Notes under the pieces: generated by a model
The model's database searches: none
The model's input: the letters and a program-made list of their open reading frames with translations, nothing else
Told to the model about the DNA's origin: nothing
Shown: positions 4,772-5,302 of the stretch, piece after piece
How positions within the stretch are numbered: the stretch's first letter is position 1
How the letters are laid out: the number at the start of each line of letters is the position of its first letter
Assembly (NCBI GenBank): GCA_017413145.1
Contig: JAFPUX010000130.1
Span: 1 to 5,302 of the forward strand
Direction of reading: 5' to 3'
Origin: Kiritimatiellia bacterium
GTDB taxonomy: Bacteria > Verrucomicrobiota > Kiritimatiellia > RFP12 > UBA3636
Length of the DNA stretch: 5,302 bases
Program-made: the position numbers and the translations under genes

Positions 4772-5302
4772 ATGGACGACGGACTCACGCCGATGCTGCG
4801 GCAGTACGCCGCGATGAAACGGGAGATGGACGGCGACACGCTGCTCCTCTTCCGTCTCGGGGACTTCTACGAGCTGTTCATGGACGACGCGCGCGAGGCC
4901 GCGCCCCTGCTCGGCCTCGCCCTCACGCACCGCGCCGGCCAGCCGATGTGCGGCATCCCCCACCACGCGATCGACTCCTACCTCGCCAAGCTCGTCCGCC
5001 TCGGCCGCAAGGCCGCCATCTGCGACCAGATGGAGGACCCGAAGAACGTCAAGGGCGGCCGCATGGTCCGCCGCGAGGTCACCCGCATCGTGACGCCCGG
5101 CACCGTCACCGAGGAGACGATGCTCGCGGACGACGCCCACAACTACCTCGCCGCCGCCGTCCCCGTCCGCGGCGGCGCCGGCGGCTGGGCGCTCGCCGTC
5201 CTCGAGCTCTCCACCGGCGACTTCTTCTGCGAGTCCCCCGCGAACCGCGCCGCGCTCGTCGAGGCGCTCGTCCGCCTCGCGCCCGGCGAGGCGCTCGTCC
5301 CC
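4772..5302 (+). CDS. mutS: DNA mismatch repair protein MutS, N-terminal part
   Basis: MutS finds base mismatches and small loops after replication and starts repair with MutL. The 177 codons seen cover the mismatch-recognition domain I (about 1-115) and the beginning of the connector domain II. Diagnostic features are Leu5-Thr-Pro-Met-x-Arg-Gln-Tyr, then Phe27-Arg-Leu-Gly-Asp-Phe32-Tyr-Glu34-Leu-Phe, which contains the Phe-x-Glu mismatch-reading motif. Pro58-Met-Cys-Gly-Ile-Pro-His-His-Ala, Ala82-Ile-Cys-Asp-Gln-Met-Glu-Asp-Pro and Arg105-Ile-Val-Thr-Pro-Gly-Thr follow. The Phe-x-Glu motif and N-terminal domain mark it as repair MutS (MutS1), not MutS2. The frame is open to the window edge, so the core, clamp and ATPase domains are outside. 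The ATG at 4772 is chosen because the family sequence starts right after it; the ATG at 4750 is in another frame. A GGGAGG 14 nt upstream is the only Shine-Dalgarno candidate and is poorly spaced. It diverges from the greA-fba unit. Confidence 0.95.
   Translation, partial: MDDGLTPMLRQYAAMKREMDGDTLLLFRLGDFYELFMDDAREAAPLLGLALTHRAGQPMCGIPHHAIDSYLAKLVRLGRKAAICDQMEDPKNVKGGRMVRREVTRIVTPGTVTEETMLADDAHNYLAAAVPVRGGAGGWALAVLELSTGDFFCESPANRAALVEALVRLAPGEALVP

Noticed and set aside
4588..4839. N-terminal extension of the greA-type protein by 84 residues
   Set aside because: It would overlap the divergent mutS start, read through the likely promoter, and begin with Arg/Pro-rich sequence unlike the rest. 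The ATG at 4587 has a candidate ribosome binding site.
4724..5140. Minus-strand open frame opposite mutS
   Set aside because: It is antisense to a clear MutS N-terminus whose family motifs read in frame to the window edge.
1..5302. Mobile element, CRISPR array, tRNA/rRNA or defence system
   Set aside because: I saw no terminal inverted repeats with a transposase, no regularly spaced repeats, no tRNA-like cloverleaf or rRNA motifs. All frames of substance are housekeeping or regulatory genes.

Overview
The window is very GC-rich bacterial DNA (about two-thirds G+C by eye, codons ending mostly in G or C). It holds five protein genes: four on the minus strand and one diverging on the plus strand. 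The best taxonomic clue is the greA-type gene. Its GreA domain sits at the C-terminus of a 782-residue protein with a very large helical N-terminal region, an architecture I associate with the Chlamydiae/Verrucomicrobia/Lentisphaerae/Kiritimatiellota (PVC) group. The high GC, and a secreted protein with a Tyr-...-Asp-Lys-Ser-Pro-Phe-Gly start, fit an uncultured Kiritimatiellota- or Verrucomicrobiota-like bacterium. This is an inference; no rRNA or marker tree is available.

Layout from right to left on the minus strand: a promoter near 4679-4707 drives the long greA-type gene (4587-2239). After a 39-nt gap with a good ribosome binding site comes class II fructose-bisphosphate aldolase (2199-1198). 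A strong intrinsic terminator with a UUCG loop (1144-1177 plus T-rich tail) closes this two-gene unit. Directly behind it, a well-formed sigma70-type promoter (TTGACT, 17-bp spacer, CATACT; 1096-1124) starts a second unit. Its leader carries a very stable hairpin (1046-1078). This unit encodes a coiled-coil/zinc-ribbon protein fused to a PTS EIIA (EIIA-Ntr-like) domain (1026-187) and, 12 nt later, the start of a secreted proline-rich protein that runs off the left edge (174-1). On the plus strand, mutS starts at 4772 and runs off the right edge.

Most of the window is housekeeping: transcript-cleavage factor, glycolysis/gluconeogenesis and mismatch repair. The part most worth a second look is the zinc-ribbon-EIIA fusion. 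Its two halves belong to families that have each been tied to sigma54 (RpoN) biology: the chlamydial zinc-ribbon protein CT398/CdsZ binds RpoN holoenzyme, and EIIA-Ntr (ptsN) is classically encoded beside rpoN. The fusion therefore suggests a single-chain regulatory adaptor. I see no CRISPR array, tRNA, rRNA, insertion sequence or integration site. No stretch over 300 bases lacks a gene; the two largest gaps (1027-1197 and 4588-4771) hold the regulatory elements listed.
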